From Arenibacter sp. 6A1 (GTDB lineage: Bacteria > Bacteroidota > Bacteroidia > Flavobacteriales > Flavobacteriaceae): a DNA stretch of 64,000 bases. The notes beneath the pieces were generated by a model, which did not search any database, was not told where the DNA came from, and saw only the letters and a program-made list of their open reading frames with translations. Shown here piece by piece: positions 18,150 to 27,753 of this stretch. The stretch's first letter is position 1; every line of letters starts with the position of its first letter. The position numbers and the translations under genes were made by a program. The stretch spans positions 62,001 through 126,000 of the forward strand of contig NZ_JAAXCQ010000002.1 in assembly GCF_012272855.1 (NCBI RefSeq), read 5' to 3'.

Positions 18150-18229
18150 GCGTTAGGGATAGCGGCGGCATCCCCGCAGCGGAGCAAGGGATATAGCCAA
18201 TAGCCCGACCGACGAAGGAGGGAACGCCC
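18150..18229 (-). repeat. Dispersed GC-rich repeat, copy B
   Basis: The reverse complement of the element at 12295-12375, 79 of 80 bases identical by eye (one C/A difference at about 18209). It lies in the 549-bp gap 17803-18351 after ccoI. The remainder of that gap holds only the minus-strand terminator at 18281-18330. The two copies frame a 5.9-kb segment with the Nudix regulator, uspA, fnr and ccoI. Confidence 0.85.
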
Positions 18230-18280
18230 ACATTATAATGATAAAACTTAGCAGATTTATGATTTAGAATAGATAGGACA

Positions 18281-18330
18281 AAAAAAATCACCCGCCCTTC
18301 TTACGTAAGAAAAGCGGGTGATTTTATAAA
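18281..18330 (-). terminator. Intrinsic terminator of the propeller/cytochrome c lipoprotein gene
   Basis: On the minus strand ATCACCCGC pairs with GCGGGTGAT around an inner TTCTTACGTAAGAA palindrome, followed by eight T residues. It begins 22 bp after the stop codon at 18352. It is strong and oriented only for that gene. Confidence 0.85.
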
Positions 18331-18351
18331 ATGTATTGGCTTAGGAAAGTC

Positions 18352-21003
18352 CTATTTCTGATTTTCCAAGAAGGCAATTAAAGAAGCTAATTCTTCAAAA
18401 CTCAAGGCATTCACCAATCCGGCAGGCATCATAGAAGTTTCCAATTCCTTCCTAGAAGCGATGTCCGATTTCTTTAATTTGGTAGGCACACCAGCGATAT
18501 TCGTAATCGTTAGATCGCTTGCAGATTCCTGAGTAATAAACCCTACATAGAAGTCGTCTCCCTTGGTCTCTATCTGTACGGTAGAGAATCCTTGAGAAAT
18601 AGACGCATTCGGTTTAATAATCGATTCGGCTATCTGCTCTCTGTTCATGATAGAACCAATCTGTCCCATAAACGGCCCCTTCATAGTCTCGCTACTCTTT
18701 AAGCTGTGGCAAGTAAAACAAGCTTGAGATTTAAAGATGGCTTCTCCTTTAGAGGCATCGCCTTTAACCTCCTGAAGGGCTAACATAATATCTTCGATAG
18801 ACGATTCTCCTACCTGACCTTTTTTGTTCTTGATTTTCTCAAGATCCATCACCGGTAAATCTACTTTTGGAGCTGACTGTTCTATCGTCCCAAAATCCTC
18901 GATTGCCAAACGATATTTAACGTTTAGCTCAGAATAGAATAATTTATCGTTATCACTAGCCTTCTCCCACTCGGCCATCATAAAATCGCGGATTTTAGCG
19001 GTCTCGTCCCATTCTACTGTTTTGTAGTATGGCCCATGGGTATCTGGACGTGTACTCCACCACCATGAAGTATCGTAATCTGCTTCCTGGAAATAAAGTC
19101 GCGCCAGTGTATTCAATAACGCTCTTTTATACGTTGGGCTTGTAGTGTTCTCATAAGCGTTTATTAAGCCATCAACAGCTACAGGGCTATGCATGTATCT
19201 AAGTGTCCATAGGGCCAAATCTTTCTTATCCGTATCCAATGCCTTAACAGCAGCATCTACAGCGTTTAAGCTTACCAAGGCTTTTACTGCCAAATGCGGT
19301 AGAACGATATCAGAATTTGGTGTAGCATGCGGACCTTCTGTATTTAATTCTGGTGCTACAAAAGATTTAGGAACGGCAACTTCCAATAAGTCATTTACTG
19401 CTTCTTGTCTTCCCAATCTGCCCAATCCTACGATCGCGGCAGCTTTTACACGGTCCGAACCAGATTTAAGTGCTTTTAAGAATGGTTCTAATGGAACATT
19501 CGCTATATTTTCTTTGCGGTCTGCCAAAGCTCTAAGGGCAAATTCCTGAACGGCGGCATCTTCGGTCAAAGCTACCAAACACTCTATACCATCTACTCCG
19601 GTAAGTTGTGCAAAAGTAAAGATACTTGCTGTACGTACTTCTAGGGACAAGTCGGCATTCTTGGCCAATTTATAAACGGCATCGGCACCCTTGCCTCTTC
19701 TTAACAATTCGTATTGTGCGCTTTGTCTTGTCTTGGCATTCCCAGATTTTAACAAGGCAACGACATCATTGGTCCAATAAATATCGGCTACATTTTCAAG
19801 AGGCACATAGTTGAAATCTTTAGGGGTTACCCTTACTACATACCCTTTATCTGGGCTACCAGAATATCCGGCACCATCCCAAGCAGATAGGTACATGGCA
19901 CCACCACCATCTACATCCACATCGGTAATTTGTGGCAATTGGATAAAATCTTCTACTTCTTGGGTAAAGCTAGCCTTGTCTTTGGTAACTCTATGGAAAT
20001 ATAAATAGCTTCTTCCCCAATCGGCCATCATTGGCACATTGTTATAATTCGCTGGCCAACGGTCATCGTTCATATAAAGAGCACCTGTTCCAGATCCTCC
20101 TCCTAAATCGGCCATAGCAGGAATAATTTCTTCCGTAAAGTGCTTGAACAACATAGGATATCCATATTCTGCAGATTGAATTTGGTGAGAGAAACGGATA
20201 TTCCATCCTCCACCATCATTGGTGTTCCCTCTAACGAACATATTCATGAACGGGTCAATAGCCACATCGTAAATATTACGAAGACCGTGGGTATACACTT
20301 CCATTCCTGTTCCATCGGGGCGTACTCTTACGATTCCACCACCTAACATGGTCAGCTGTGTTCCTTCTGCATCGGTAGCATTGTGGAAACCGAAATCGCC
20401 CACAGCGATATAGATCCACCCATCAATACCCATTTGAATACCATTAGTAGCATGGTCTGTACCTCTTTCCTGCAGGTATTTAGAGTTACTGATGTTTTTG
20501 ATCAATACTTTAGCTGGACCATCGGCCACCCCATCGTTGTCTACATCCTCAAAAACTATCAAATCCATATTATTGGCTTTTTTAGTTTCTTCCGTAAAAG
20601 TAGTGTGGAGTACAAACACCTGGTTCCCAATAGCTAAAATACCACGAGGGTTATCTACACGGGCAAACTCAGTATATGAATCCATAATTCCGTCATGGTT
20701 ACAATCTACCAAACGCTTTATGAAACCTTTTCCCATATCTTTCCCTAGGGACCCCATCATATCTACCCCAACAAACACTTCTCCTGTAGGCGATACTGCC
20801 ATACATGCTGGACTAGGGTTAACATCGGGACCAGAAAAACCGGTTATTTTTAAATCATCGGGCCACTTAAGGACATTGGCAAGCGAATCGCCTGAAGGAT
20901 AATTTATAACAGTGTCACTCGGAGTACACACCACTTCTTTTTTCTGCTGGCAACTGGCCAACAACAAACTTGTCAAAAATAAATAACCGGTTTTTCTAAA
21001 CAT
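18352..21003 (-). CDS. Lipoprotein with beta-propeller dehydrogenase-like domain, HEAT repeats and C-terminal cytochrome c
   Basis: An 883-residue exported protein. A signal peptide ends in the lipobox L-L-A-S-C (Cys18). Then comes a propeller resembling sorbosone/glucose dehydrogenases (PVC-type membrane-bound dehydrogenase domain, about 45-410), helical HEAT-like repeats (about 430-640) and a cytochrome c domain with C-F-T-C-H at 762-766 and a candidate distal Met in M-M-P-A-G near 857. Proteins of this plan are widespread in Planctomycetes/Verrucomicrobia and marine Bacteroidota and are presumed to oxidise sugars or alcohols and pass electrons to a terminal oxidase. It sits inside the cbb3 gene region, a possible electron acceptor. 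The substrate is unknown; a relative lies at 61253-63493. Confidence 0.85.
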   Translation of the reverse strand: MFRKTGYLFLTSLLLASCQQKKEVVCTPSDTVINYPSGDSLANVLKWPDDLKITGFSGPDVNPSPACMAVSPTGEVFVGVDMMGSLGKDMGKGFIKRLVDCNHDGIMDSYTEFARVDNPRGILAIGNQVFVLHTTFTEETKKANNMDLIVFEDVDNDGVADGPAKVLIKNISNSKYLQERGTDHATNGIQMGIDGWIYIAVGDFGFHNATDAEGTQLTMLGGGIVRVRPDGTGMEVYTHGLRNIYDVAIDPFMNMFVRGNTNDGGGWNIRFSHQIQSAEYGYPMLFKHFTEEIIPAMADLGGGSGTGALYMNDDRWPANYNNVPMMADWGRSYLYFHRVTKDKASFTQEVEDFIQLPQITDVDVDGGGAMYLSAWDGAGYSGSPDKGYVVRVTPKDFNYVPLENVADIYWTNDVVALLKSGNAKTRQSAQYELLRRGKGADAVYKLAKNADLSLEVRTASIFTFAQLTGVDGIECLVALTEDAAVQEFALRALADRKENIANVPLEPFLKALKSGSDRVKAAAIVGLGRLGRQEAVNDLLEVAVPKSFVAPELNTEGPHATPNSDIVLPHLAVKALVSLNAVDAAVKALDTDKKDLALWTLRYMHSPVAVDGLINAYENTTSPTYKRALLNTLARLYFQEADYDTSWWWSTRPDTHGPYYKTVEWDETAKIRDFMMAEWEKASDNDKLFYSELNVKYRLAIEDFGTIEQSAPKVDLPVMDLEKIKNKKGQVGESSIEDIMLALQEVKGDASKGEAIFKSQACFTCHSLKSSETMKGPFMGQIGSIMNREQIAESIIKPNASISQGFSTVQIETKGDDFYVGFITQESASDLTITNIAGVPTKLKKSDIASRKELETSMMPAGLVNALSFEELASLIAFLENQK

Positions 21004-21051
21004 TTTTTAATGCAATTTGTGAATTTAATTTTATTGGCAAAACGATGAAAA

Positions 21052-21098
21052 AAAATCAACCTACTAGGCTGATTTTTTTTTCAAAAGACACAAATCTA
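21052..21098 (-). promoter_or_regulatory. -7 element followed at once by a terminator-like hairpin (leader of the 883-residue gene)
   Basis: On the minus strand a perfect -7 element TAGATTTG spans 21098-21091. Directly downstream (about 21085-21052) is AATCAGCCT-AGT-AGGTTGATT, a fully paired stem with one G-U pair, followed by eight T residues. The start codon is at 21003. The hairpin would be at the very 5' end of the mRNA, so it may be an attenuator, a 5' stabilising structure, or a stop for antisense transcripts. The rest of gap 21004-21403 holds only the ccoS promoter. Confidence 0.5.
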
Positions 21099-21335
21099 AT
21101 AATAAATCTAATAAATCCTTCATAAAATTCACTTTCTATCCCCCGAATTAACAGGACATTAGAAGTTTAATTCCCTTAAAACCTCGGGATCGCCCCAAAA
21201 AACATGTAAAAAATACATTTATAAATAATTTGTGATTTTTTTCTGTTTTCCAGAAAGGCTTGTTTAGAGGCAAAATTGGCGGTTTTGGAGGACGCTGATT
21301 CCCTTGGTCTTCCTTCTTTTTAGGACGCCAAATTT

Positions 21336-21384
21336 AAAACCTGACAAATGTCATATTTTCTTAGAAATGGCCACGGTAGTTTTA
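21336..21384 (+). promoter_or_regulatory. Fnr-type operator and -7 element of the cco operon
   Basis: The palindrome TGAC-AAAT-GTCA (21342-21353) has outer AAAACC and TATTTT arms (21336-21359). The -7 element TAGTTTTA is at 21377-21384. The operator centre is 29.5 bp from the first base of the -7 element. The ccoS ATG follows at 21404. Confidence 0.8.
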
Positions 21385-21403
21385 CCCCGAAATTAGAATA
21401 AGG

Positions 21404-21619
21404 ATGAGTGCTATTTATTTATTATTAACCTTAAGTATTATTGTGGCCATAGTTTTTTTTGCAGCTTTTTTACTCTCCGTAAAAAACGGACAATACGATG
21501 ACTCCTACACTCCATCAGTCCGCATGCTTTTTGAAGACGAATTAGTTACCGACCCTGACAAAAAGCTACAAACACCCGAAAACAAATCAATCCAAATAAA
21601 AGAAAGTCAAAAATTGTAA
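21404..21619 (+). CDS. ccoS: cbb3-type oxidase assembly protein CcoS
   Basis: A 71-residue protein with one N-terminal membrane helix (about 3-27) followed by the family-typical cytoplasmic segment S-V-K-N-G-Q-Y-D-D with its conserved Gly-Gln-Tyr-Asp/Glu-Asp. CcoS is needed for inserting haem b and copper into CcoN. It ends 3 bp before ccoNO and is the first gene of the operon. Length and position fit the family well. Confidence 0.93.
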   Translation: MSAIYLLLTLSIIVAIVFFAAFLLSVKNGQYDDSYTPSVRMLFEDELVTDPDKKLQTPENKSIQIKESQKL

Positions 21620-21622
21620 TTT

Positions 21623-23821
21623 ATGGAAGTACAGCAGTTTTATTACGATAACAAGATCGTAAAAAAGTTCCTCTATGCAACAATGTTCTGGGGAATTATA
21701 GGAATGTCGGTAGGCTTGCTCCTTGCCTTTATGTTTCTATTCCCAAATATCACCGATGGTATTTCCTGGTTGAGTTTTGGTCGTCTTAGGCCATTGCATA
21801 CCAATGCCGTCATTTTTGCTTTTATCGGAAACGCCATTTTTGCCGGGGTATATTATTCTACTCAGCGCTTGTTAAAGGCTAGAATGTTTAGTGACGCCCT
21901 GAGCAACTTCAATTTTTGGGGCTGGCAGGCCATTATTGTTGCCGCGGCCATTACCCTACCCCTTGGCTATACCTCTTCGAAGGAGTACGCAGAACTAGAA
22001 TGGCCTATAGATATTGCCATTACCGTGGTCTGGGTAGCCTTTGGCTGGAACCTTATTGGTACCATGTTAAGGAGGAGGCAACGACATTTATATGTCGCCA
22101 TTTGGTTTTACCTAGCCACTTTTGTCACCGTAGCGGTTCTTCATATCTTTAATAGCCTGTCCTTACCAGTAAGTGCTTTTAAAAGTTACTCTGTGTATGC
22201 CGGAGTACAAGATGCCTTGGTACAATGGTGGTACGGCCATAATGCGGTAGCATTTTTCCTAACCACGCCATTCTTGGGGCTGATGTACTATTTTGTTCCC
22301 AAAGCGGCCAACAGACCTATTTATTCTTATCGATTATCTATTGTCCACTTTTGGTCCTTGATTTTTATTTATATCTGGGCCGGACCGCATCACTTATTGT
22401 ATTCTTCCTTACCGGATTGGGCGCAAAATTTAGGCGTAGCGTTTTCTATTATGCTTCTTGCTCCGTCTTGGGGAGGGATGATCAACGGTTTATTGACCCT
22501 GAGAGGCGCATGGGACAAGGTACGGACCGATCCTGTTTTAAAATTTATGGTAGTCGCAATTACCGGCTACGGAATGGCCACTTTTGAAGGCCCTATGCTT
22601 TCCCTTAAAAACGTAAATGCCATTGCGCATTTCAGCGATTGGATTATTGCCCACGTACACGTTGGGGCCTTAGCTTGGAACGGTTTCATGACCTTTGGTA
22701 TGATCTATTGGTTGGTACCAAAAATGTTTAAGACAAAAATGTATTCGACCGCACTTTCCAATTTTCACTTTTGGATAGGGACCCTAGGGATTATTTTATA
22801 CGCCCTGCCTATGTACGTTGCCGGGTTTATGCAGGCTCTTATGTGGAAGGAATTTAATCCGGACGGCACCTTGGTTTACGGGAACTTCTTAGAAACCGTT
22901 ACCGAAATAATGCCAATGTACTGGATGCGTGCCATTGGAGGAAGCATGTATATCCTTGGAGCCATTGTAATGATCTATAACGTAGCGCTGACCATAAAAA
23001 GCGGCACCAAAGTAGCCGACGAATTGGCTGAAGCTCCTGCCTTGACCAGAGTATCCAAGAAAAGAACAGCCGGAGAAACCTGGCATACTTGGATAGAGCG
23101 TAAGCCTATTCAATTGACCATTTTTGCTACCATTGCCATCTTAATAGGTGGGGTCATACAAATTGTACCGACCATCTTGGTAAAATCGAACATTCCGACC
23201 ATTACCAGTGTAAAACCATATACTCCTTTAGAATTAGAGGGTAGGGATTTATATATCCGTGAAGGTTGTGTTGGTTGTCACTCACAAATGGTAAGACCTT
23301 TTAGAAGTGAGGTAGAACGTTACGGAGAATATTCCAAGGCCGGAGAATTTGTATACGACCATCCTTTTTTATGGGGAAGCAAGCGTACAGGTCCCGATTT
23401 ATTAAGGGTCGGCGGAAAATATTCGGACAACTGGCACCTTAACCATATGTACGACCCACAGAGCACCTCCTCTGGATCTATAATGCCGGCCTACCAATGG
23501 TTGGTGCACAACGAACACGACCGCAGCAATATTCAAGGAAAAATGGAAGCCATGATTAACCTTGGGGTTCCTTATACCGAAGAAGATATTGCCAATGCCG
23601 AAAATTGGATGGACGAACAGGCCACCCAGATCGAAAAGAACCTGTATGCCGATCCAGATTTTGCCAAAACATATGAGGCCGACAAAAAATACGCCCTTGA
23701 AAACGGGGAGGAATTTGTAGAAATGAGAAATAGGGAGATCGTATCCCTGATCGCCTACTTACAGCGTTTGGGAACAGACATCAAAATAAAAGAAACCGAC
23801 GAAATAATTTCACAAAACTAA
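21623..23821 (+). CDS. ccoNO: cbb3-type cytochrome c oxidase, fused subunits I and II (CcoN-CcoO)
   Basis: A 732-residue inner-membrane protein. The first ~480 residues form the 12-helix haem-copper subunit with the expected histidines (for example R-P-L-H-T-N-A and G-H-N-A-V-A-F-F-L, then [10 protein letters not shown]). The rest is the CcoO cytochrome c module with one anchor helix and C-V-G-C-H at 549-553, followed by S-Q-M-V-R-P-F. The two subunits, separate in Proteobacteria, are a single chain here, as is usual in Bacteroidota. It reduces oxygen to water with high affinity and pumps protons. Next gene starts 6 bp downstream. Confidence 0.95.
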   Translation: MEVQQFYYDNKIVKKFLYATMFWGIIGMSVGLLLAFMFLFPNITDGISWLSFGRLRPLHTNAVIFAFIGNAIFAGVYYSTQRLLKARMFSDALSNFNFWGWQAIIVAAAITLPLGYTSSKEYAELEWPIDIAITVVWVAFGWNLIGTMLRRRQRHLYVAIWFYLATFVTVAVLHIFNSLSLPVSAFKSYSVYAGVQDALVQWWYGHNAVAFFLTTPFLGLMYYFVPKAANRPIYSYRLSIVHFWSLIFIYIWAGPHHLLYSSLPDWAQNLGVAFSIMLLAPSWGGMINGLLTLRGAWDKVRTDPVLKFMVVAITGYGMATFEGPMLSLKNVNAIAHFSDWIIAHVHVGALAWNGFMTFGMIYWLVPKMFKTKMYSTALSNFHFWIGTLGIILYALPMYVAGFMQALMWKEFNPDGTLVYGNFLETVTEIMPMYWMRAIGGSMYILGAIVMIYNVALTIKSGTKVADELAEAPALTRVSKKRTAGETWHTWIERKPIQLTIFATIAILIGGVIQIVPTILVKSNIPTITSVKPYTPLELEGRDLYIREGCVGCHSQMVRPFRSEVERYGEYSKAGEFVYDHPFLWGSKRTGPDLLRVGGKYSDNWHLNHMYDPQSTSSGSIMPAYQWLVHNEHDRSNIQGKMEAMINLGVPYTEEDIANAENWMDEQATQIEKNLYADPDFAKTYEADKKYALENGEEFVEMRNREIVSLIAYLQRLGTDIKIKETDEIISQN

Positions 23822-23827
23822 CAGACT

Positions 23828-24013
23828 ATGCTAAAGTTTATTAAAAACCATATGGAGAGCATTGAGGGAATAGCCACCTATCCGATGATCTCATTATTAA
23901 TCTTCTTTGTTTTTTTTACAGTCCTTTTTTGGTGGGTGTTTACTGCTACTAAACAGCATATTTCTGAAGTAAGTGCCATCCCACTAGAAGATGATAATAA
24001 CCCATTAAACTAA
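23828..24013 (+). CDS. ccoQ: cbb3 oxidase small subunit CcoQ/FixQ
   Basis: A 61-residue protein with a short amphipathic start, one membrane helix rich in Phe and Trp (about 18-39) and an acidic tail. Size, single helix and place between ccoNO and ccoP identify it as CcoQ, which stabilises the assembled complex in Proteobacteria. Sequence conservation in this family is weak, so the call depends largely on position. Confidence 0.85.
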   Translation: MLKFIKNHMESIEGIATYPMISLLIFFVFFTVLFWWVFTATKQHISEVSAIPLEDDNNPLN

Positions 24014-24018
24014 TACAG

Positions 24019-24897
24019 ATGAAAAATAATATGCCATGGTGGATTAGAATCCCCGTAATCTTCTTCCTCATCTTTGGACTGATGGAATTTGCGATTGAAT
24101 CTGGAGACCAACCTGCATTCATCGCCTATCCAATCACCTTGTTTTTTTTATTGTTCGTATTATTTCTTCTGATCGCGATAGAATTAATCCTACGATCCAT
24201 AGAAAATGTCATGTACCAGACCCTCTCTAAGGAGGCTCAGCAACGGTATTTGGCCACTAGTTCCAACTCTTACGAATGGGGCTGGGCTAAACGCTTATTG
24301 GCCAAGATGACCGGTAACAAACCCGTGGAAGAAGAAGCAGAGATAATTTTAGACCATAATTACGACGGTATTAAAGAACTGGACAACAACCTTCCGCCAT
24401 GGTGGGTATATATGTTCTATGCCTCCATCATTTTTGGTATTGTTTATATGGCCAGGTATCACATCTTCAATGGTGACAATCAGGACGTAGAATACGAAAA
24501 AGAAGTCGCTGCTGCCCAAATCGATATTGCCGAGTACAAGAAAAATGCCAAGGGTTTGGTCGATGCTTCTACCGTAGAAGTATTAACCGAAGCTTCGGAC
24601 CTGAAGGCTGGAGAAGCTATCTACCAATCGAATTGTGTGGCCTGCCATATGGCCGATGGCGGTGGTGGAATAGGACCTAACCTTACCGATGACCATTGGA
24701 TTACAGGGGGCGGAATCAAAAATATTTTTAGCACTATTTCCGAAGGCGGTAGGGCCGGAAAAGGAATGATCGCCTGGAAACAAAGCTTAAAACCATTAGA
24801 AATAGCACAGGTAGCGAGTTATGTATACTCGCTTCATGGGCAAACGCCGGCAAACCCTAAAGATCCAGAAGGAGAAATCTGGACCGAAGAACCATAA
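24019..24897 (+). CDS. ccoP: cbb3 oxidase subunit III, mono-haem CcoP
   Basis: A 292-residue membrane-anchored cytochrome c. Two N-terminal helices are followed by a cytoplasmic stretch, a third helix starting with the conserved N-N-L-P-P-W-W-V segment (about 130-155) and one cytochrome c domain with C-V-A-C-H at 206-210. Proteobacterial CcoP has two haems; only one C-x-x-C-H is present here, in line with the Bacteroidota type. It should take electrons from soluble or lipoprotein cytochromes into CcoO. It begins 5 bp after ccoQ. Confidence 0.93.
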   Translation: MKNNMPWWIRIPVIFFLIFGLMEFAIESGDQPAFIAYPITLFFLLFVLFLLIAIELILRSIENVMYQTLSKEAQQRYLATSSNSYEWGWAKRLLAKMTGNKPVEEEAEIILDHNYDGIKELDNNLPPWWVYMFYASIIFGIVYMARYHIFNGDNQDVEYEKEVAAAQIDIAEYKKNAKGLVDASTVEVLTEASDLKAGEAIYQSNCVACHMADGGGGIGPNLTDDHWITGGGIKNIFSTISEGGRAGKGMIAWKQSLKPLEIAQVASYVYSLHGQTPANPKDPEGEIWTEEP

Positions 24898-24943
24898 CAA
24901 AGAGTATTTAAAAGCACGTTTAGGAGCGCGATAACAACTAGCC

Positions 24944-26353
24944 ATGGAAGAAAATTTTAGGGACTCAATAGGAACGATCAACAAAGAGGGAAAGAGAGCT
25001 TGGGTTTTTCCCAAAAAACCAAGCGGTCCGCTGTACGAATATCGTAAATATGTTAGTTATGCTTTATTGCTTTTTCTATTGGCCTCTCCTTTTATAAAAA
25101 TAAATGGCAATCAATTTTTAATGTTCAACGTTCTAGAAAGACGTTTTAACATTTTTGGCCTCCCGTTTTGGCCACAGGACTTCTACCTCTTTGTGCTTTC
25201 TATGATCATAGGGGTTGTTTTTATAGCGCTTTTTACAGTGGCTTTTGGAAGGATATTTTGCGGATGGTTATGTCCCCAAACGATCTTTATGGAAATGGTC
25301 TTTAGACGTGTTGAATATTGGATAGATGGTGACCGAGGAGCACAAAAACGATTGGATAGACAGGAGTGGAATGCCGAAAAAATTAAAAAGAGAGCCCTAA
25401 AATGGACTGTTTTCTTTTTCATTTCATTCCTAATAGCCAATGTTTTTTTAGCCTACCTTATTGGAAGCGATAGGTTGTTACTATATATAAGCCAGGGACC
25501 ATTTCGGCATATAAGCACCTTGGTGTCCCTATTGATATTTACCGCAGTATTCTTTTTTGTTTTTGCCTGGTTTCGCGAGCAGGTCTGTATCATTGCCTGT
25601 CCCTATGGAAGAATGCAAGGGGTATTGCTCGACAACAAATCTGTGGTCGTTGCCTACGACCACAAACGTGGAGAAGCCGAAAAAGGACGAAAAAAATTTA
25701 AAAAAGGAGAAGACAGACAGGCGCTGGGCCATGGGGATTGTATCGATTGTTTTCAATGTGTCAACGTTTGTCCTACCGGGATTGATATTAGAAACGGCAC
25801 CCAGTTAGAATGTGTTAACTGCACCGCTTGTATAGATGAATGTGACACCATCATGGAGAACGTTCATTTACCGAAAGGATTAATTAGGTACGCTAGTGAA
25901 GAAAATATAGAAAAGAAAACCCCCTTTGAATTCACCCCTAGATTAAAAGGATACAGTGCTGTACTGCTTATACTAATTGGAATTTTAGCTGGAATGCTTT
26001 TTTTAAGGAACGATCTGGAAGCAAATATTCTTCGCCTACCAGGACAATTGTACGAGCATAAAGAGAATAATATTATCAGCAATGTGTTCACCTATAAACT
26101 ACTGAATAAAACTACCAAAACTATTGACGATGTTAGTTTTAAACTACTTTCCCACAACGGAAAGATAGAAGTGGTTACCCATGAAAATTTTGATGTCCCG
26201 GCCCAAGGGTTGTCCGAAGGAACACTATTTATAGAAATAAATAATTCGGCCTTAAACGGGGACAAGGACAAGCTAAGGATAGGCGTGTACAGTGGCGAGC
26301 ACCTCATTGAAACTACCACGGCCCGGTTTTTGGCGCCGAGAAGTTATAAGTAA
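24944..26353 (+). CDS. ccoG: Cytochrome oxidase accessory protein CcoG (polyferredoxin, cupric reductase-like)
   Basis: A 469-residue membrane protein with about five helices. An early C-G-W-L-C-P motif is followed by two 4Fe-4S ferredoxin motifs (C-I-D-C-F-Q-C-V-N-V-C-P at 266-277 and a second C-x-x-C-x-x-C-x-x-x-C around 290-300), then a last membrane helix and a periplasmic Ig-like FixG domain. CcoG reduces Cu(II) to Cu(I) for cbb3 assembly in Proteobacteria. It is 46 bp after ccoP and probably on the same transcript. Confidence 0.92.
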   Translation: MEENFRDSIGTINKEGKRAWVFPKKPSGPLYEYRKYVSYALLLFLLASPFIKINGNQFLMFNVLERRFNIFGLPFWPQDFYLFVLSMIIGVVFIALFTVAFGRIFCGWLCPQTIFMEMVFRRVEYWIDGDRGAQKRLDRQEWNAEKIKKRALKWTVFFFISFLIANVFLAYLIGSDRLLLYISQGPFRHISTLVSLLIFTAVFFFVFAWFREQVCIIACPYGRMQGVLLDNKSVVVAYDHKRGEAEKGRKKFKKGEDRQALGHGDCIDCFQCVNVCPTGIDIRNGTQLECVNCTACIDECDTIMENVHLPKGLIRYASEENIEKKTPFEFTPRLKGYSAVLLILIGILAGMLFLRNDLEANILRLPGQLYEHKENNIISNVFTYKLLNKTTKTIDDVSFKLLSHNGKIEVVTHENFDVPAQGLSEGTLFIEINNSALNGDKDKLRIGVYSGEHLIETTTARFLAPRSYK

Positions 26354-26468
26354 TGTTTTTGACACATTTTTGCTCTCTATTTAAAGGGTCGCATGAAGGC
26401 GTCACAAAAAATACAGCAACATAAAATAATCACAGGGAGTATCTAAAATCTCCTAAAAAACAAACACC

Positions 26469-26915
26469 ATGAAAATAAATTGGGGAACATCCATAGTACT
26501 GGCATTTATAGCATTTATAAGTTTCATTTTATTTTTTGTAGTACGCATGAGCATGGACGATAGGACCAACCACGATTTGGTCACCGAGGAATATTACAAG
26601 ACCGAACTTGGGTTTCAAAAAGAGATCGATGCCGAGAACAATGCCAATAAGCATAAACAAACCATTAGAGTTGTAAAAACGACCGAAGGTCTTTTGTTAC
26701 AATTCCCCAACACTATAACACCTTCGGAGGTGACTGGAAAGGTTTATATGTACCGGCCTTCTAACAAGAAATTAGATTATAATTTCCCTTTAAGTTTATC
26801 CGAGGCACAAGTACTCATCCCCAACAACCGAATGGTTGAGGGACGATGGGACATTAAAATTGCTTGGGAGTATAAAGGAGAAGTATTTATGCACAAAGAA
26901 AAAATAACCTACTGA
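26469..26915 (+). CDS. ccoH: cbb3 oxidase assembly protein CcoH/FixH
   Basis: A 148-residue protein with an N-terminal membrane helix (about 8-26) and a beta-rich periplasmic domain of the FixH family, including D-x-x-T-x-H-D-L-V-T-E-x-Y-Y as the recognisable post-helix motif. CcoH assists assembly of CcoP and maturation of the complex. It sits 115 bp after ccoG, before a SafE-like protein, in conserved cco order. Confidence 0.9.
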   Translation: MKINWGTSIVLAFIAFISFILFFVVRMSMDDRTNHDLVTEEYYKTELGFQKEIDAENNANKHKQTIRVVKTTEGLLLQFPNTITPSEVTGKVYMYRPSNKKLDYNFPLSLSEAQVLIPNNRMVEGRWDIKIAWEYKGEVFMHKEKITY

Positions 26916-26967
26916 TGTTTAAAACGCTATAAATTTTGAACTGTTCTCGTCTTCTTTAAATAAAACT

Positions 26968-27672
26968 ATGTTACTACCTGCTTTTTTACTGGGCTTAATG
27001 GGGAGCTTCCACTGTGTCGGAATGTGTGGCCCCATTGCTTTTATGCTTCCGGTAGACCGCGAGGACCCGCTTAAGAAATTCTTTCAAATATTTTTATACC
27101 ATTTTGGAAGACTGGCAGCCTATAGCTTTTTAGGATTGGTCTTTGGGCTATTGGGAAAAGGGGTCTATATTTTTGGACAACAACAAAAGCTATCCATTAT
27201 TATAGGGGTGTTCATGATCGTTGTGGTACTACTCCCCTACAATACCTTTGCTAAGTATAATTTTTCCAAACCCATCTATGGGCTTTTAGCCAACTTAAAA
27301 AACACCTTAGGCCAAGCGCTAAAAAAGAAAACCCTGGACACCTTTTTTACCATAGGTTTTTTGAATGGTTTTCTTCCTTGTGGTATGGTATACATGGCAA
27401 TTTTCGGTGCTATTGGGATGGGAAACCCATGGCAAGGGATGCTTTTTATGTTTCTTTTTGGAGCAGGTACCATACCTTTAATGACCATAGCCGTCTATTT
27501 TAGTGGCCTACTAAAGGGGGTGGGCAAAAAGAACATACAGCGGTTAATCCCTGTGTTTGTTGTCCTTATTGGTATCCTTTTTATTCTAAGAGGCCTAGGC
27601 TTGGGAATCCCCTATATTTCTCCCGAACCGGTACAACAAATAATCTCTAGCAACCTGGAATGCCACACTTAA
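26968..27672 (+). CDS. SafE/DsbD-like membrane protein of the cco cluster
   Basis: A 234-residue protein with six or seven membrane helices. The first carries G-S-F-H-C-V-G-M-C-G-P, a conserved Cys-x-x-x-Cys pair with His, and a later helix has N-G-F-L-P-C-G-M-V-Y. This is the sulfite exporter TauE/SafE-annotated (UreH-like) family regularly found last in cco clusters. The paired cysteines suggest copper or thiol transfer to the periplasm for cbb3 assembly; direct evidence for the role is lacking. It lies 52 bp after ccoH. Confidence 0.85.
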   Translation: MLLPAFLLGLMGSFHCVGMCGPIAFMLPVDREDPLKKFFQIFLYHFGRLAAYSFLGLVFGLLGKGVYIFGQQQKLSIIIGVFMIVVVLLPYNTFAKYNFSKPIYGLLANLKNTLGQALKKKTLDTFFTIGFLNGFLPCGMVYMAIFGAIGMGNPWQGMLFMFLFGAGTIPLMTIAVYFSGLLKGVGKKNIQRLIPVFVVLIGILFILRGLGLGIPYISPEPVQQIISSNLECHT

Positions 27673-27753
27673 AATATTTTACAAACCCTTCTTTTTCTGT
27701 TATAACCAAACCTATATAGTTACTTTTTATTAATATTTATTCCTTTATAACCA

